This document shows, one piece after another, positions 7,510-16,213 of a stretch of 64,000 bases of DNA; within the stretch, counting starts at the first letter, position 1, and every line of letters begins with the position of its first letter. Source of the DNA: DATBAX01 sp963723765 (lineage in GTDB: Bacteria; Acidobacteriota; Terriglobia; Terriglobales; Acidobacteriaceae); contig CAVRSD010000011.1 of assembly GCA_963723765.1 (NCBI GenBank), positions 62,001 to 126,000 of the forward strand. The letters run 5' to 3'. The translations under genes and the position numbers were made by a program. A model generated the notes under the pieces. It saw only the letters and a program-made list of their open reading frames with translations. It made no database searches and was not told the DNA's origin.

Positions 7510-10176
7510 ATGGCTTCCGAACCAGTCAAGACTGCAGACCGGATCCGGTTTGGCGAGGATTTCGAACTGGATCTGCGTGCTTACGAGTTGCGCCGCGACG
7601 GCCGAGTGCTCAAGCTCGAACGCATCCCCATGGAGTTGCTTCTCTTCTTAATAGAAATGAAGGGACAGCTGGTCACCCGCGATCAGATCATCGAGAAGAT
7701 CTGGGGCAAGGACGTCTTTCTCGATACTGACAACAGCATCAACGCCGCCATCCGCAAGATTCGCCAGGTGCTGAAAGACGATGCGGAGCAGCCGCGCTTT
7801 GTCCAGACCATCGTCGGTCGTGGGTACCGATTTGTTGCCACGCCTGTAGGACCGCTATCCTCCAGCCCTTACGTCATTACCCGATATTCCTCATCGGAAT
7901 TTGCCACCATACGTGACCGCCTCTCCGAAAGGCCAGTGAAGCAGGCAGAAGCCCGCTCGACCAATTTTCCGGTGCCGCGGACCGGGTTGGTGGGGCGGGA
8001 AAAAGAAGTAGCGGCGGCCAAAGAACTGCTACTGCGCCAGGATGTGCGTTTGGTCACGGTCACGGGGCCAGGCGGGATCGGCAAAACCCGCTTGGCGTTA
8101 CAGATGGCGAGTGCTCTGGTTGGGCACTTCTCTGGCGGCATCAGTTTTGTTTCGCTCTCGTCGCTGAGCGACTCGCGATTGCTGGCTTCAGAGATCGTTC
8201 AAATGATGGGGATCCGAGAGGTGGCTGGTAAATCGCCGCTGGAAATGCTGAAGGGATATTTGCAGGATTTATCGCGCGCTCCAATTCTGCTCCTGCTCGA
8301 CAATTTCGAGCACCTGCTTCCGGCAGCACCGGCCGTGGCAGACATCCTGGCTATGGGCCCTAATCTTAAGATCCTGGTAACCAGTCGCGCAGCCCTGCAC
8401 GTGTACGGAGAACATGAATTTCCGGTGCCGCCGCTGGCCATGCCGGATGCGCTATCCAAGCCATCGCTGGAGGTGCTGGCAAAGTATCCCGCAGTTGCTC
8501 TGTTCCTGGAGCGCGCCGTCGCTGCCAAGCCAGATTTTGAACTCACCCGGGAAAACGCGTCCGTCGTCACCGAGATCTGCGCCCGGTTGGATGGCTTACC
8601 TCTTGCTATCGAACTCGCAGCCGCCCGGGTCAAGGTGCTTTCGCCTTCTTCAATGCTTACGCGCCTGGCGAGCCGGTTGCAACTGTTGACGGGCGGCGCA
8701 CGAGACCTGCCCCAGCGGCAGCAGACGCTGCGCGCTGCCATGGATTGGAGCTACGATCTGCTGAATGCAGCCGAGCAGAAGCTTTTCCGGAGGCTATCCG
8801 TATTCGTGGGCGGATGCACCCTGGAAGGCACAGAAGCTGTGTGCGACGCCAAAGGCGATCTCGATTTGGACCTGCTCGACGGTATGGCGTCGCTGGTGGA
8901 CAAAAGCCTGGCGCAACAAGTCGAACGGGCGCAGGGAGAATCACGGTTCGTGATGCTGGAGACAATTCGCGAGTACGCTGTGGAAAAGCTGCAGGCGAGC
9001 GGCGAAGCCGGCTTGACGAAACGCGCCCATGCCGCCTATTGCCTGGTGTTGGCGGAAGAAGAGGCTCCAGAACAGAGTGGCGCGGAAAGCACGGAATGGC
9101 TGGAACGCTCCGGGCTCGAACACGACAATTTTCGGGCGGCCCTGGAATGGCTGACTGTAACCGGAGATGCTGGGTGGGGCCTGCGACTGGGCGCAGCTCT
9201 GTTTCGTTTTTGGGAGACGCACGAGTATCTTGCCGAAGGCCGGGACAGGCTGGGCAAACTGTTGCAGATCGCAGGAGCGGCAGCTCCCACGAAAGCGCGC
9301 GCGCGCGTTCTTTTTGCAGCGGGCGTGCTGGCAGGCGAGCAGGGGGATTATGCCTCGGCGGATACGCTCATCGGAGAGAGTCTCGACATCGCACGTCACT
9401 TGGGCGACAAGCAATGCACCGCGGTCTTTCTAAACGCGCTGGCGGTGATTGCTCGGGATCGCGGGGACCTCCCAGTTGCACGTTCTCTTTTCGATGAAAG
9501 CCTGATGGTATGGCGAGAGTTGGGCGACCAGCAGGCGGTCGCCCGCGCTCTCAGCAACCTTGCCAACATCGTCAAATTGCAGGGAGACAATGCTCGTGCC
9601 CGCTCCCTCCACGCGGAGTGTCTCTCCATCTTCGAGCGACTGGGAGACCGGACAGGCGTCGCCTGGTCGCTGAACTACCAGGGGGATGTCGCTCGTGAGC
9701 AGAATGACTCCGGAGCCGCGCGAACTTTGTACGAAAAAGCCTTGGCAAGTTTTTGGGAACTGGGGGACCGCTGGGGAATTGCTACTACTCTCGCTGATCT
9801 GGGGAGCTTGGAGAGTGAAGAGCGGGACTATCTGACAGCGCACTCTCTGTACCAGCAAAGTCTGAAGATTTTCGTAGAACTGGACCACAAACGCGGAATC
9901 GCCCGCTTACTCGAGTGTTTTGCGTGTGTAGCGTTTGGTCAACGTGAAGTGGAACGATCACTACGGCTGGCCGGGGCAGCGAGTGCGCTCCGCCAAAATA
10001 TCGGGGCTCCGCTCACTCCCGCCGAACAGTCCAAACTGGAAACCTCTCTAGACCTGCCACGCCAGGCATTGACCAAAGCGACAGGCGCCACCGCTTGGGA
10101 GGAAGGTCGAACTTTGCCGATCGAGAAGGCTATTGAAGAGGTGCTCATGCTGGACACTCCCTCTTCCTCGAGTTAG
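7510..10176 (+). CDS. Winged-helix / NB-ARC ATPase / TPR transcriptional regulator
   Basis: ATG 7510 is preferred over an in-frame TTG at 7498; no clear ribosome site is seen. Residues about 10-110 form an OmpR/CadC-type winged helix (RDQIIEKIWG, NSINAAIRKIRQVL, FVQTIVGRGYRF). An NB-ARC-type ATPase follows, with Walker A GPGGIGKT at about 186, Walker B LLLLDNFEHL at about 260, and VTSR. The last 350 residues are TPR-like repeats (ALASFWELGDRWGIATTLADL and similar). No membrane helix. This is the STAND class of signal-integrating regulators (AfsR/MalT-like logic): ligand binding by the TPR part lets the ATPase oligomerise so that the DNA-binding domain can act. The divergent gene at 7234 is a possible target, by inference. 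Family assignment is firm, signal unknown. Confidence 0.85.
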   Translation: MASEPVKTADRIRFGEDFELDLRAYELRRDGRVLKLERIPMELLLFLIEMKGQLVTRDQIIEKIWGKDVFLDTDNSINAAIRKIRQVLKDDAEQPRFVQTIVGRGYRFVATPVGPLSSSPYVITRYSSSEFATIRDRLSERPVKQAEARSTNFPVPRTGLVGREKEVAAAKELLLRQDVRLVTVTGPGGIGKTRLALQMASALVGHFSGGISFVSLSSLSDSRLLASEIVQMMGIREVAGKSPLEMLKGYLQDLSRAPILLLLDNFEHLLPAAPAVADILAMGPNLKILVTSRAALHVYGEHEFPVPPLAMPDALSKPSLEVLAKYPAVALFLERAVAAKPDFELTRENASVVTEICARLDGLPLAIELAAARVKVLSPSSMLTRLASRLQLLTGGARDLPQRQQTLRAAMDWSYDLLNAAEQKLFRRLSVFVGGCTLEGTEAVCDAKGDLDLDLLDGMASLVDKSLAQQVERAQGESRFVMLETIREYAVEKLQASGEAGLTKRAHAAYCLVLAEEEAPEQSGAESTEWLERSGLEHDNFRAALEWLTVTGDAGWGLRLGAALFRFWETHEYLAEGRDRLGKLLQIAGAAAPTKARARVLFAAGVLAGEQGDYASADTLIGESLDIARHLGDKQCTAVFLNALAVIARDRGDLPVARSLFDESLMVWRELGDQQAVARALSNLANIVKLQGDNARARSLHAECLSIFERLGDRTGVAWSLNYQGDVAREQNDSGAARTLYEKALASFWELGDRWGIATTLADLGSLESEERDYLTAHSLYQQSLKIFVELDHKRGIARLLECFACVAFGQREVERSLRLAGAASALRQNIGAPLTPAEQSKLETSLDLPRQALTKATGATAWEEGRTLPIEKAIEEVLMLDTPSSSS

Positions 10177-10238
10177 CGAAGCTAGAGCAAGTCCGACAAG
10201 TAGCCCGCCCAGCCTACCTGAAAACTAACAACCAGATT

Positions 10239-10315
10239 TGGTGGCGGCGCGTGGACTCGAACCACGGACCTACGGATTATGAGACCGTCGCTCTAGCCAC
10301 CTGAGCTACGCCGCC
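10239..10315 (-). tRNA. tRNA-Met (anticodon CAT)
   Basis: On the minus strand the 77-nt sequence folds as a full cloverleaf. The acceptor stem is GGCGGCG/CGCCGCC, the D-arm GCTC...GAGC, the anticodon arm ACGG...CCGT with loop CTCATAA (anticodon CAT), the T-arm CGTGG-TTCGAGT-CCACG, and CCA is encoded at the 3' end (10239-10241). The G1-C72 pair closing the acceptor and the general layout fit elongator rather than initiator tRNA-Met, although initiator and tRNA-Ile2 genes share this anticodon. Confidence 0.93.
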
Positions 10316-10442
10316 ACGAGGAACAAACGAAAGAAGAAACGCGGGTGGAATCACGAAAACGACGAACAGTAGCTCGTCGCATCGAACCTATTGATTCTAT
10401 GAGTCCATGCAAATGAGTGTCAAACTTCGATCCAATCTGGTG

Positions 10443-10633
10443 GTGGTGCGGTTTGAGAAAAGATTCGTATCAGGGCATCGCTTCAGCGATGCCGCCAAGG
10501 GGCACAATTCTGAACGGCTTTAGCCGCTGAGGCTCGCTCGTCGCGGTGCAGCGGCTAAAGCCTGTCTCACTTAGTCCTTTCGGCACGGCTGAAAGCCGTG
10601 CCCTGATATGAATCGCGCTTCAAACCGCACCAC
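10443..10633. repeat. 191-bp nested inverted repeat (multi-hairpin element)
   Basis: Outer arms GTGGTGCGGTTTGA (10443) and its exact complement (ending 10633) enclose a second pair (10462-10477 against 10599-10614, 15 of 16 paired). Inside are three local hairpins: GCATCGC-TTCA-GCGATGC, a long-range GGCTTTAGCCGCTG/CAGCGGCTAAAGCC pair, and GGCACGGCT-GAA-AGCCGTGCC. The whole would fold into a branched cruciform or RNA junction. A diverged half copy lies at 36633-36667. No coding function; a miniature mobile element or REP-like unit is likely. Confidence 0.75.
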
Positions 10634-10746
10634 TACCTTCAATCTTGATATACCTGCCCAAGTGGCCCGAAGGTTCGGCGCAGTTCAGCCGGACACGGGA
10701 TGGGGACGTATCAATCATCTCGTCGAATCGACTAAGCCGGAACTTC

Positions 10747-10851
10747 GCCGTCGCGCAAGCTCTGCTAGGTCACAAGTCGATGACGACGACGCTCAACGTC
10801 TATAAGAAGCAGATCACGCCAAAGGCGTTCAAAGACGGAATGCGCGTGTAG
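10747..10851 (+). pseudogene. Tyrosine recombinase C-terminal remnant
   Basis: The frame ending at the TAG of 10849-10851 reads QALLGHKSMTTTLNVYKK followed by QITPKAFKDGMRV. The LGHxSxxTTLxVY phrase is the C-terminal active-site region (His and nucleophilic Tyr) of phage-type integrases. Nothing upstream in this frame resembles the rest of an integrase, so only the last 30-odd residues survive. It lies 430 bp from tRNA-Met, but on the 5' side of that tRNA, not at its 3' end where integration usually occurs. Confidence 0.5.
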
Positions 10852-11031
10852 GAACTGGCGACTAGCAAGCGCGATTAGGGATAGCTGGTGAAATTGCGAT
10901 TTTTCAACAGTTGCTCGGATTAAATGAGAGCGTATACTTCCAGCCATCCCAGCCGCGCTCACGAAGATACGCCGGTCCCCCTGACGGTTTCCCTGAGAAT
11001 CAAGGCTGGATAAAGGAAGGAATCCGTTGCC

Positions 11032-12147
11032 ATGAGTAACGCAGCTAGACCGCTCCCGATAGAAGAAGAAATCCCGTCGAAGGTATCTCCAACCAATACT
11101 GCCAGGGCCTACGCAGCACAAAGCGCGACTTCCGGGATGGCGGCAACCATCATCCCGCGGCGGGCACTGCAGCCAGAGGACGTGCAGCTCGAGATTTTGT
11201 TTTGCGGTGTCTGCCACACCGATGTGCACTTTGTGCGCAACGAGTTCGAAGGCAGCATTCCAACCACATATCCCTGCGTGCCCGGTCACGAGATTGTTGG
11301 CCGCGTCACCAAAGCCGGCAGCGCGGTGAAAAAGTTCAAAGAAGGCGACACCGTGGCTGTGGGTTGCATGGTGGATTCGGATCGCACCTGCCCCAGTTGC
11401 CGGGAGGGAGAGGAACAGTATTGCGCCAGCATGCCGGTCCTCACTTACAACGCCCCGGATAAGCACCTTGGAGGCATGACCTACGGCGGGTATTCGCAGA
11501 ACATCGTGGTAGATGAGGCATTTGTGTTGCGGGTGCCGGAGAGGTTGGATCTGGCCGCAACCGCACCACTGCTCTGTGCCGGCATTACCACCTATTCGCC
11601 GTTGCGCCGCCGGAACCTGCGCAAAGGCCAGAAAGTCGGTGTTGTGGGATTGGGTGGACTCGGCCACATGGGCGTGAAGTTTGCGGCTGCGTTTGGTTGC
11701 GAAGTCGTGCTCTTCACGACCTCTCCCGGCAAAACTGCCGACGCCAAGCGGCTGGGAGCGCACGAAGTGGTCGTCTCAAAAGATGACGCCGAGATGCAAA
11801 GGCATCTAAACAGCTTCGACTTTATCCTCGACACCGTTCCGGCGCATCACGGATTGGATCCATATCTCAATCTTCTGAAGCGGGACGGAACCTTGTCGCT
11901 GGTGGGAGCTCCATCGGTTCCTCTATCGTTCGGAGTGATGGGCTTGCTATTTGGCCGGAAGCAAATTGCTGGCTCCATCATTGGAGGCATTCGCGAGACG
12001 CAAGAGATGCTGGATTTCTGCGCCGAGCATGGAGTCACCGCGGACATCGAGCGGATTGGCGTCCAGCAAATCGACGAAGCCTTTCAGCGGCTGGTCAAGG
12101 GCGACGTCAAATACCGCTTCGTTATCGACATGGCCTCCCTGAAGTGA
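11032..12147 (+). CDS. Zinc-dependent alcohol dehydrogenase, YahK/CAD type
   Basis: 371 residues, with AAGGAAGGA upstream of ATG 11032. MDR-family NAD(P)-dependent dehydrogenase that reduces aldehydes to alcohols. Visible are the catalytic zinc motif CGVCHTDVH, PGHEIVG, and the Rossmann motif GLGGLGHMGVKFA. The N-terminus is about 20 residues longer than in YahK. Oddity: the structural zinc loop reads MVDSDRTCPSCREGEEQYC, where most relatives have Cys in place of the Asp after VDS, so one of four structural ligands is replaced. Monocistronic by spacing. Family is certain, physiological substrate is not. Confidence 0.9.
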   Translation: MSNAARPLPIEEEIPSKVSPTNTARAYAAQSATSGMAATIIPRRALQPEDVQLEILFCGVCHTDVHFVRNEFEGSIPTTYPCVPGHEIVGRVTKAGSAVKKFKEGDTVAVGCMVDSDRTCPSCREGEEQYCASMPVLTYNAPDKHLGGMTYGGYSQNIVVDEAFVLRVPERLDLAATAPLLCAGITTYSPLRRRNLRKGQKVGVVGLGGLGHMGVKFAAAFGCEVVLFTTSPGKTADAKRLGAHEVVVSKDDAEMQRHLNSFDFILDTVPAHHGLDPYLNLLKRDGTLSLVGAPSVPLSFGVMGLLFGRKQIAGSIIGGIRETQEMLDFCAEHGVTADIERIGVQQIDEAFQRLVKGDVKYRFVIDMASLK

Positions 12148-12412
12148 GAGCCGGGGCGCAACATAAACTCGGGGCATGAAGCTGCGGTCCGTCGATCTGA
12201 CCCGGGCCTCCCGACCATTGCAAGCGTGGCAACAACTGGAGTGCAACGTGTGTCAGCGTAACCGCCAAAGACAAACCATCAGGGTGTGTTCAACGTCGGT
12301 AGTTGGCGTAAACAGGCAATTACACCAACAATCCGGCGCATTCAGAGCGACGGTTCTATGGACCGTTACTGCGTTTTCGGCCATCCAGGCTCGACAGTTT
12401 GCAAAGACTCGG

Positions 12413-13372
12413 CTAACTCGACTCAACACTTCCTGACTCAATACTCTGACTGTCTTCGAGGAATGCTTCGACTTCGGAAGGCGTGGGCATGGAAGGTTGC
12501 GCCCCATGTCGCATGACGGAAACTGCAGCTACGGCGGACGCCCATGCAGCGCTGCTGATCGGATCTTTGCCCGCCATCAATGCCACCGCCAGAGCACCGT
12601 TGAAGGCATCGCCCGCCGCCGTGGTATCCAGCGCGCGCACGTTGTAGGCAGGGATAAGGCGGCGCGTCCCGTCTGCAAGTGCGAGATAGCAACCCCGTGA
12701 TCCCAACTTTAGAATCACATTTTTGCATCCGCACAGCAGCAAGGTGTTGGCCACGTCTTCCAGTCCATCCTCGGACAACTCGTGGGCCGGCCTTCCCAGC
12801 AGCGAACAGGTCTCGGTCTCGTTCGGCGTCAGCCAATCGACACATTTCAGCAACGAAGACGGAAGTCCGCGAGCCGGCGCCGGATCCAGCACCAGCGGGA
12901 TTTTCTCTCGAACCGCAAGCGTTGCCAGATATTCAACTGTTTCCAGCGGAATTTCCAGTTGCGTCAGCAGGATGCCGGCGCTGCGAATCAGCTCAAGGTT
13001 CGCGTCCAGATCTTCGCGGGAAAGCTGCGCGTTCGCGCCTGCAACAATGGTGATGGCATTGTCTCCGGTCGCGTCGGTCGTAATGAGGGCGACACCCGTC
13101 GATCCCGGCACGATTCCGATCGCATCGGTGTTTACGCCGGATTCTCCAAGACTGTCTCTCAGTTGTGCACCGAAAGCATCCTGACCAACTTTTCCAATCA
13201 GACTTACCGAGCCGCCCAGGCGCGCCGCCGCCACCGCCTGATTGGCGCCTTTGCCGCCGGAAAACGTCCGGAAGCTCGATCCAGCAACTGTTTCGCCACG
13301 CGACGGAATCCGTTGCGTAGCCGCCACTAAATCGAGATTTATGCTGCCTACGACTACGATTCGCTTTCGCAT
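12413..13372 (-). CDS. rbsK: Ribokinase
   Basis: PfkB-family sugar kinase of 319 residues from ATG 13372, which follows the upstream stop by 13 bp; an earlier in-frame start at 13417 would overlap that gene. N-terminal GSINLDLV, substrate motif GGKGANQAVAAARLG and the C-terminal DTTAAGDAFNG containing the catalytic Asp match ribokinase closely. It phosphorylates D-ribose to ribose 5-phosphate using ATP. Co-transcription with the sugar porter gene just upstream indicates an uptake-and-phosphorylation unit. Another pentose or a deoxy sugar as substrate is possible. Confidence 0.88.
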   Translation of the reverse strand: MRKRIVVVGSINLDLVAATQRIPSRGETVAGSSFRTFSGGKGANQAVAAARLGGSVSLIGKVGQDAFGAQLRDSLGESGVNTDAIGIVPGSTGVALITTDATGDNAITIVAGANAQLSREDLDANLELIRSAGILLTQLEIPLETVEYLATLAVREKIPLVLDPAPARGLPSSLLKCVDWLTPNETETCSLLGRPAHELSEDGLEDVANTLLLCGCKNVILKLGSRGCYLALADGTRRLIPAYNVRALDTTAAGDAFNGALAVALMAGKDPISSAAWASAVAAVSVMRHGAQPSMPTPSEVEAFLEDSQSIESGSVESS

Positions 13373-13385
13373 ACAGGTTCCGAAT

Positions 13386-14384
13386 TCAGTGAAGCGAGAA
13401 TAATGGGGCCACGGCAACCGCTCCCAGTCCGATCAGAAAACAAATAAACATGAGCGGAATAAGTCTTCGCGCGGCGGCCGGCGCAGCTGCGAATTCTTTC
13501 CAGATAAACACGCCCCATACGGCGGAAACCATGGTTGCGCCTTGTCCGATGGCATAGGAAGTTGCCGGACCGATAATCTGCGCATGCGATGCGACGAAGT
13601 TCAGAACCCCGCCCGTGCACCAGACCATTCCGCCTACTATTCCCCACCAGTGCCACGAACCCCGTCCCTTGAAATAATCGCCCATGGTCACGGAGCGGCC
13701 CCCAGTCAAAGGCTTGCGCATAAAAAAGTAGTTCACTGGAATGGCGCAGAGGGCGGTACCGAGCGCAAAAAAGAACGCCACGGAATAAGGGCCTAGAGAG
13801 TGTGTTCCAGCGGTCGCTTTCGTGACCAGGGGATAAAAACTGCCCATCAAAATACCACAAGCCAAACTCAGTTGAATACCTCGCGCACTCAAAGCTTTTT
13901 GGGTGGTCTCGCGCCTGCGGTAAGCCATTGCATCCAGCACAATGGCAATGACAACCAGAATAACTCCGCCAAACAGCAGCAGCGGATTTCCCTGCGGCGC
14001 AATGAAATAATTCAGCAGCACGCCCACGACGAGAGCCAGGCCAATGCCCACCGGAAATGCAACCGCCAGACCCGCGATCTCAATTGCAGCCACTAGTAAT
14101 AGGTTGGCAACATTAAAAACCACGCCTCCAAGCAGGGCAAAGACGATGTGTTTCCCATCCGCATCATGGATGTTATTGAGGAACGATAGCGGACCTCCCC
14201 CGGCGCTGCCGAGAGTGAGTCCCCAGAAAAGACTCGCTACAATAATGCCGATTACGTAGTCCCAATAAAAAAGCTGGAAGGGCCAGCCGGGAGTGAGTTT
14301 CATGGTGTTGGCCCATGATCCCCAGCACAGCATGCTTCCAATCATGAACAGCAACGCGATCCCGTACGCTTCCGGCTGATACAT
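13386..14384 (-). CDS. GRP-type sugar permease (DMT superfamily)
   Basis: 332 residues with about ten transmembrane helices and no signal peptide. Motifs such as MLCWGSWANTMKL near the N-terminus and QGATMVSAVWGVFIWKEF near the C-terminus are those of the glucose/ribose porter family (RbsU/GlcU relatives), inner-membrane proton-coupled sugar uptake carriers. The coding pair with ribokinase (13-bp gap) points to ribose or a similar sugar. Family confident, substrate inferred. Confidence 0.82.
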   Translation of the reverse strand: MYQPEAYGIALLFMIGSMLCWGSWANTMKLTPGWPFQLFYWDYVIGIIVASLFWGLTLGSAGGGPLSFLNNIHDADGKHIVFALLGGVVFNVANLLLVAAIEIAGLAVAFPVGIGLALVVGVLLNYFIAPQGNPLLLFGGVILVVIAIVLDAMAYRRRETTQKALSARGIQLSLACGILMGSFYPLVTKATAGTHSLGPYSVAFFFALGTALCAIPVNYFFMRKPLTGGRSVTMGDYFKGRGSWHWWGIVGGMVWCTGGVLNFVASHAQIIGPATSYAIGQGATMVSAVWGVFIWKEFAAAPAAARRLIPLMFICFLIGLGAVAVAPLFSLH

Positions 14385-14633
14385 AGTTGGTTCCCGATTT
14401 CTTACTGTTCTAAATGCGAGTGCTACTTTACAGCATGGGCTTGGTGACTAGCCATCGATCAGGCAATTCTTCGCTGAAGTTTACCGCCCGGTTCGATTTT
14501 TCGTCCGTGCATTCAATGTGAGCCCCGCCGATTCATCCTATTCGGGGATGTCACTATCCATACATGCATAGCGAAATGTTTTGCGCGCAACAATAATTCG
14601 GTGTAATTTTTCACAGGAGCAAGGAGACACGCC

Positions 14634-15296
14634 ATGTGTTTTTCGGCGACAGCAAATTTTGTGGGCAGCGGATTTCTGGGCGCCGCCGGCGTGGTCACCT
14701 TGACCAAGGTGAAGCACCGGCGCGAACTGCTGTTCGCGGCCCTGCCCACATTATTTGCCATTCATCAGTTCATCGAGGGATTCGTCTGGCTGGGATTGGA
14801 TGGCACCCTCTCGCCTGCGGTGGCGCACGACATGGGCGCGGCCTTCATGCTTTATGCGCAGGGACTTCTCCCTTTCCTGCTGCCGCTCAGCGTAATGCTG
14901 TTCGAAGTGGACATGAAGAGCCGCCGGCGCATGCTGCCGTTCGTTGCCATCGGCGGGGCCACCACGCTGTATATTTTGTGGGCGTTGACCGCGTACCCAT
15001 TGCAGCTCTACGTCAGGGGAAACAGTATCGTGTACATCAATCAAGCGACCAACAACATGGCAGTTGCGGTGCTGTATGTGATTGCCACCTGCGGCTCGCT
15101 GTTTTTCTCCAAGATCAAGATGATGGTCGTCTTCGGCGTAGCCAATCTGGTGATTCTGCTGGTTGTCATGGAGGTCAAGCGATACGCCTTCACCTCTCTG
15201 TGGTGCGCCTACGCGGCCATCGCCAGTCTAATCATCCTCGGCTACTTCTGGAGCAGCAGCGAGCAGCGTCCGTTCCGCTATGCTGTGCCTTTGTGA
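14634..15296 (+). CDS. DUF6629-like membrane protein
   Basis: 220 residues with a good ribosome site (AAGGAG) before ATG 14634. It begins MCFSATANFVGSG, the hallmark start of a poorly characterised membrane family (DUF6629), and has about seven hydrophobic helices with a conserved HQFIEGFVWL in helix 2. Function unknown. Stands alone, divergent from the sugar porter. Confidence 0.75.
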   Translation: MCFSATANFVGSGFLGAAGVVTLTKVKHRRELLFAALPTLFAIHQFIEGFVWLGLDGTLSPAVAHDMGAAFMLYAQGLLPFLLPLSVMLFEVDMKSRRRMLPFVAIGGATTLYILWALTAYPLQLYVRGNSIVYINQATNNMAVAVLYVIATCGSLFFSKIKMMVVFGVANLVILLVVMEVKRYAFTSLWCAYAAIASLIILGYFWSSSEQRPFRYAVPL

Positions 15297-15695
15297 GGGT
15301 TGCGAGGTTCCAACGTTTCCCGGCAGTGAGTAAAAAACGAAAGCGCCCCAGACCGGTTAGGTCATGAGGCGCTCGTCGAACAGCCCTCCCCCGAAGTCTG
15401 CTCACAAACAGAGTACGATCTAAGCCACAGCTTGAGAATGGCACGAACGTGCCAAGGGATCACCAATAACGGAACATCGTTGCAGGTTGCTGATTATACA
15501 GGAGTTGAAGCGGGCCGACAGCGCGCCGCCCGTTGGTGTCGAAACCTTTGACGGCTCACATTCGGACGAAACACCATCCGAACCCAAAGAAAATTCCTAA
15601 AACGTATAGTTGACGCTATCAGGCCATTACACCAACTACGTTGCTTTGAGATTGGCCGAAGACGGATAGACCGACTGCGAGGGGCTGGTTCCCTT
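15297..15695. other. Intergenic region, no gene seen
   Basis: 399 bp between convergent genes. Apart from the hairpin at 15342-15373 I see no reading frame with family character, no tRNA-like fold and no repeat shared with the rest of the window. Confidence 0.6.
15342..15373 (-). terminator. Possible terminator hairpin
   Basis: AGCGCC pairs with GGCGCT, with an inner GACC/GGTC pair. On the minus strand the stem is followed by TTCGTTTTTT. It could end transcription of the SnoaL-like gene (320 bp away) or, without a T-run, of the gene ending at 15296. Confidence 0.4.
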
Positions 15696-16091
15696 CTACG
15701 TGCCATAGTTCGCCACAACTCTTGTCACCTTCCCCGTCGCTGACAACTCCATGAACTCCGCCGTGCGTGTCCCCTTTTGGTTTGTGTAATAGAGCACCAC
15801 ACTGTTTACGCCGCACAGCACGTCCACAAGCCGAAAGTGCAGTTCCGGATAGGCTTCTAGCCCTTGTCGAAAGTAGGCTCTCAAGCTCGCCTTTCCGACC
15901 ACCTTGCCGTCCGATGCTCCCAACAGCTGGGCGGCAACTGGCGAAGTTAACTCGACTGCATCCTCGTAGTGCGCCATGATCAAGTCCAAATCATGAGCAT
16001 TCCATGCCGCGGCCCAATGGTCCGCCAGATTCAATGCTTCGTCTCTTGTCAATGCTGTTTCTCCGCTCGAAGATTCATTCTTTAGACTCAT
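15696..16091 (-). CDS. SnoaL/NTF2-like small protein
   Basis: 131 residues from ATG 16091 (a GTG at 16115 is also in frame). The sequence DHWAAAWNAHDLDLIMAHYEDAVELTSP is the standard opening of SnoaL-like cone-fold proteins, followed by GKASLRAYFRQGLEAYPELHF and a beta-rich end. Such proteins are small enzymes (isomerases, hydrolases, cyclases) or ligand-binding modules. No signal peptide. Activity cannot be assigned. Confidence 0.75.
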   Translation of the reverse strand: MSLKNESSSGETALTRDEALNLADHWAAAWNAHDLDLIMAHYEDAVELTSPVAAQLLGASDGKVVGKASLRAYFRQGLEAYPELHFRLVDVLCGVNSVVLYYTNQKGTRTAEFMELSATGKVTRVVANYGT

Positions 16092-16213
16092 TCTATGGGT
16101 GCCCGAGTCAGACACCAGAAAAGTTGACGACAGGGTTGCAGTGACCTAAAATTCGTGCCCAGAATCGGGGAGCGAATCCCAAACTTCCAAACAGGTCTGC
16201 GGAGAAACAAGTC

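Noticed and set aside
10608..10805. 65-residue frame starting MNRASNRTTTF
   Set aside because: Begins inside the inverted repeat and is not in the frame of the integrase remnant; its start is repeat sequence.
10765..11763. 332-residue minus-strand frame opposite the alcohol dehydrogenase
   Set aside because: The plus strand carries clear zinc and Rossmann motifs; the antisense product matches nothing known to me.
12176..12436. 86-residue frame between the dehydrogenase and ribokinase genes
   Set aside because: No ribosome site, no domain, and it runs into the ribokinase gene on the other strand.
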